The position numbers were made by a program, and so were the translations under genes. From positions 1 to 9,063 of the forward strand of contig JACDGB010000043.1 in the NCBI GenBank assembly GCA_013815485.1: DNA of 9,063 nt, given 5' to 3'. Position 1 is the stretch's first letter; each line of letters starts with the position of its first letter. The stretch is from Rubrobacter sp. GTDB lineage: Bacteria > Actinomycetota > Rubrobacteria > Rubrobacterales > Rubrobacteraceae. This document shows, piece after piece, positions 7,154-9,063 of this stretch. The notes under the pieces are model-generated. The model was not told the origin of the DNA. It searched no databases and worked only from the letters and a program-made list of their open reading frames with translations.

Positions 7154-7165
7154 GTTGGAGTCCGG
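7143..7165. terminator. Perfect hairpin over convergent stop codons, possible two-way terminator
   Basis: CCGGACT (7143-7149) and AGTCCGG (7159-7165) form a perfect 7-base stem with a 9-base loop. It spans the TGA of the aminotransferase gene (7151-7153) and the TAG of the HAD gene (7150-7148). The position suits a shared terminator for both strands, but no T-run follows on either side, so termination is inferred from place and shape only. Confidence 0.4.
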
Positions 7166-7846
7166 CTTCGCGCCACCAGCCTTCAGCGAAAGAAGAATGT
7201 CCACCGCCACGTCGAGGTTGGGGACGAGATGGTCCGGCTCTGCGGCGCGCAGCGCATCTTCGGTGAAAGCGCCCCAACTCACGGCGACGCTCGTGACGCC
7301 CGCGGCTTTGGCGGCGGCCATGTCGAATGGCGAGTCGCCGACGTAGGCGGCATCCTCCGGCGGCACGTTGCCGAGAAGTTCCATTCCTTTGAAGATCGGA
7401 GCGGGGTGGGGTTTATGCTCGGCGGTGTCTTCCATGGCGACGAAGTGGTCAACGACCTCGCCGAGCGCAGGGAAGGTGGCGAGGGCCATGTCCACGGAGA
7501 AGCGGCGTTTTGAGGTGACGACGGCGATGCTGATTCCGGCCCCCTTCAGGCGGGCGAGTGATTCTGCGACGTTGGGGAACTCTTCTATGAGGGCGTCATG
7601 GTGCGCCTCGTTGTGGACGCGGTAGGTCTCCAGCATTTCGCGGGCGAACCGGTCTCCGGCGGCGTTTTCGTCGCCGATGAGAAGCTCCATCTGGCGTGGC
7701 AGGGGTTGGCCGACGTTGGCGAGGAGGGTTTCGCGGGGAAAGTCGCGGTCGAGGACCTCCTTTGCCGCGTGGCGCATGGACTGGTGGATCAACTCCGTCG
7801 TGTCTATCAGGGTGCCGTCGAAATCGAAGAGGGCGGCGGATAGCAT
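7148..7846 (-). CDS. HAD-superfamily phosphatase (phosphoglycolate phosphatase/PpaX-like)
   Basis: A 232-residue cytoplasmic haloacid-dehalogenase-type hydrolase. All four HAD motifs are present: motif I LFDFDGTLID (nucleophile Asp8, acid/base Asp10), motif II VVTSK (Thr111/Ser112), motif III Lys145 in EHKPHPAP, and motif IV VGDSPFD (Asp171, Asp175). A helical cap lies between motifs I and II, as in the Gph/PpaX/beta-phosphoglucomutase subfamily. HKPHP is frequent in phosphoglycolate phosphatases and pyrophosphatase PpaX, but the substrate is not decided by it. ATG 7846 is chosen because it puts DFDGT at the usual place; a start at 7891 would overlap surE by 43 bases. The ATG is 2 bases past the surE stop, with no strong ribosome binding site, so translation is likely coupled to surE. 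The 3' end overlaps the convergent aminotransferase gene by 6 bases. Confidence 0.92.
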   Translation of the reverse strand: MLSAALFDFDGTLIDTTELIHQSMRHAAKEVLDRDFPRETLLANVGQPLPRQMELLIGDENAAGDRFAREMLETYRVHNEAHHDALIEEFPNVAESLARLKGAGISIAVVTSKRRFSVDMALATFPALGEVVDHFVAMEDTAEHKPHPAPIFKGMELLGNVPPEDAAYVGDSPFDMAAAKAAGVTSVAVSWGAFTEDALRAAEPDHLVPNLDVAVDILLSLKAGGAKPDSNS

Positions 7847-7848
7847 GG

Positions 7849-8673
7849 CTATGCTCGTCCGCCGTTTTCGAGGAAACTGGCGAAGTCCCAAGCGCTGATC
7901 TCCGCTATGCCCGCCGTGTCGGTGAGTTCCAGATGGATAGGAGTCACGCTGATCTCCGCGTTCTCGATGGCGGCGAAATCCGTTCCCTCCTCGGGATGAT
8001 GCCCCGGCGGATTGTTGTAGATATCGTAGCCGAGACGTCCTTTCTCGTCGCGCACCTCGACCAGTTCGTCCTTGTAGAACCGGCGTCCGAGCCGGGTCAC
8101 GCGGGCGCCGTTGAGCTGCGCGGCGGGGAGGTTGGGGGCGTTGATGCTCAGGATGCGCCCCTGCGGAAGTCCCTTCAGGGCGACCTTCGCCAGCCTGGCG
8201 GTGAAGTCCGCCACGGCATCGAAATGCAACCGGGCGTCGAGGCCGAGGTTCTCTTCATCCGCGGTCTCGTGCCAGGGGCGGTCTATGCTCAAGGAGACGG
8301 CGATGCCGGGGACCCCGATCACGATCCCCTCCAACGCGCCAGCGACCGTGCCAGAATAGGTAATATCGTCGCCCAGGTTCTCGCCGTGGTTGATACCCGA
8401 TACCACGATGTCCGGCTCGAAGTCCATGAGCCCCAGGGCCACGAGCCGCACGCAATCAACCGGCGTGCCGCTGCAAGCGTATCCCACGACGCCGTCGGCC
8501 ATCTCGCGCTCCTCGACGTGCAATGGGCGACCGAAGGAGATGCTCCGCCCCACCCCACTCCGGTTCTGATCGGGGGCGACCGTGAGTACGTCCCCGATAC
8601 CCTCCAGCGCCCGCCGGGCCGCCAGGAGCCCCGGAGCGTCTATTCCATCATCGTTTGTCAGCACTATTCGCAT
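7849..8673 (-). CDS. surE: 5'/3'-nucleotidase SurE
   Basis: SurE is a metal-dependent phosphatase that removes phosphate from nucleoside 5'- and 3'-monophosphates and, in some species, short polyphosphate; it is linked to stationary-phase survival. From ATG 8673 it is 274 residues and begins MRIVLTNDDGIDAPG. The metal ligands are visible: Asp8 and Asp9 (NDDG), Ser39 (APDQNRSG) and Asn95 (SGINHG), followed by the YSGTVAGALEG block typical of the family. It is slightly longer than the usual 250 or so, mainly toward the C-terminus. A TTG at 8697 would add eight residues not expected from the family; GGTAG lies just before the ATG, so 8673 is preferred. It heads a two-gene unit with the HAD phosphatase 2 bases downstream, which suggests linked nucleotide or phosphate-ester turnover. 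Confidence 0.95.
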   Translation of the reverse strand: MRIVLTNDDGIDAPGLLAARRALEGIGDVLTVAPDQNRSGVGRSISFGRPLHVEEREMADGVVGYACSGTPVDCVRLVALGLMDFEPDIVVSGINHGENLGDDITYSGTVAGALEGIVIGVPGIAVSLSIDRPWHETADEENLGLDARLHFDAVADFTARLAKVALKGLPQGRILSINAPNLPAAQLNGARVTRLGRRFYKDELVEVRDEKGRLGYDIYNNPPGHHPEEGTDFAAIENAEISVTPIHLELTDTAGIAEISAWDFASFLENGGRA

Positions 8674-8686
8674 CTCTACCGCTTTC

Positions 8687-8763
8687 GGCGCCGACAATCC
8701 GCCGGTCGCTCTAGTTCACATGGACGATGGATTCTAGCATCCGCCGGTCGGGCGCCGGACAAT
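8687..8763. repeat. Two short modules, each present twice, around the surE promoter
   Basis: On the plus strand, ATCCGCCGGTCG occurs exactly at 8697-8708 and 8739-8750. A second module, GGCGCCGACAAT at 8687-8698, recurs with one extra C as GGCGCCGGACAAT at 8751-8763. All copies point the same way, but the order is second-first, then first-second, bracketing the surE -10 and transcription start. They may be regulator sites or the scar of a duplication during decay of the neighbouring gene. Confidence 0.6.
8731..8739 (-). promoter_or_regulatory. Candidate extended -10 promoter of surE
   Basis: The minus strand reads TGCTAGAAT: an extended TGn plus TAGAAT, 5 of 6 to the consensus. Transcription would begin near 8724, leaving a 5' leader of about 50 bases before the ATG at 8673. 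TTGTCC, a possible -35, is 20 bases upstream, which is too far to be normal. The hexamer overlaps the final stop codon of the EAL remnant. Confidence 0.5.
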
Positions 8764-9004
8764 GACCCGGACGCCGTGGATGGTCTTGCCCTCGGCTAGG
8801 CCGATGGTCGCCGAAACGATGACGATCCAGGTCGTCGAGCTCACCGGCCACGTCTCGTGCGAAAGAGTGATCCATCTTCAGCACATACAGCGGGAAGTAC
8901 CCGAAGCAGAAGAGCGAGGAGTCGCCGACGACAGAGTCATCATCCGCCTTCAACTGCCGGACGGAGGGGTTGACAGCCACCCGCGCCGACAAGGTCGCGC
9001 ATGG
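8734..9004 (-). pseudogene. Decayed EAL-domain (cyclic-di-GMP phosphodiesterase) remnant
   Basis: EAL domains hydrolyse cyclic-di-GMP. Three pieces appear here in the correct order. First, VAVNPSVRQL (8980-8951) matches the family's VAVNLSARQL-type strand. Second, in the same frame, SSL followed by YFPLYVLKMDHSFARDV (8920-8849) matches the DDFGTGYSSLxYL...LKIDRSFV stretch. Third, one frame over, IVIVSATIGLAEG...GVRVI (8826 to about 8760) matches the IVxAIIxLAxxLGxxVIAEGVET segment. About 85 residues normally separating the first two pieces, including the LEITE metal-binding part, are missing, and the EAL signature itself is not present. There is a stop at 9005-9007 upstream and another at 8734-8736. 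The piece therefore cannot be an active enzyme. A short frame can be translated across the first two pieces from TTG 8992, but it looks like a leftover. The 59 bases beyond, to the window end, show nothing I can name. Confidence 0.65.
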
Positions 9005-9063
9005 TCAAAATAGATGAAAGTGGACAAAAGCTCGTGCGTGCGGTAGCTTACCCTGCATGAATA

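Noticed and set aside
7696..8799. 367-codon open frame on the plus strand
   Set aside because: It runs antisense to surE and the start of the HAD gene, both of which have full family motifs; it has no recognisable motif and arises from high GC.
8762..9013. 83-codon open frame on the plus strand
   Set aside because: Antisense to the EAL remnant; the family matches lie on the minus strand.
1..9063. CRISPR array, tRNA or rRNA genes, insertion sequence, prophage or defence genes
   Set aside because: No regularly spaced repeats, no tRNA-like cloverleaf or rRNA sequence, and no transposase or integrase motifs were seen in any part of the window.

Overview
The window is GC-rich bacterial chromosome with a typical housekeeping layout. 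A group 1 sigma factor with a short, poorly conserved N-terminus, a class A penicillin-binding protein with a Thr/Pro then Arg-rich secreted tail, and start sites that appear leaderless all point to an actinobacterium, most likely Rubrobacter-like. That placement is an inference from overall look; no database search was possible.

Layout. Positions 1-1198 (minus) hold the first 399 codons of murE, cut by the window edge. It diverges from a plus-strand pair at 1489-3391: the primary sigma factor rpoD and an inositol-monophosphatase-family gene that overlaps it by 17 bases. After about 220 bases of non-coding DNA carrying a degenerate 7-base repeat array comes the minus-strand class A penicillin-binding protein (3615-5957). 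It diverges from a plus-strand class V (PLP-dependent) aminotransferase-fold gene (about 6008-7153). That gene converges on, and overlaps by 6 bases, a minus-strand pair read in the order surE (8673-7849) then a HAD phosphatase (7846-7148), 2 bases apart. Upstream of surE lies a decayed fragment of an EAL (cyclic-di-GMP phosphodiesterase) domain (about 8734-9004), recognisable across a frameshift and an internal deletion.

How the genes fit together. MurE makes the UDP-MurNAc-tripeptide precursor and the penicillin-binding protein polymerises and cross-links the finished subunits, so two steps of peptidoglycan synthesis are present but not in one operon. RpoD directs housekeeping transcription. 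SurE and the HAD enzyme are probably co-transcribed small-molecule phosphatases. The aminotransferase-fold protein lacks the cysteine expected of a cysteine desulfurase, and its substrate cannot be told.

I do not see an undescribed multi-gene system here. The points most worth a second look are: the aminotransferase gene has no ATG/GTG/TTG in frame upstream of its conserved N-terminus but has a strong Shine-Dalgarno sequence six bases before an ATC; the candidate promoters share an extended -10 form, and two sit directly on the start codon; the -10 elements of the penicillin-binding protein and aminotransferase genes occupy the same bases on opposite strands; and the surE promoter is bracketed by duplicated short modules next to the EAL remnant.
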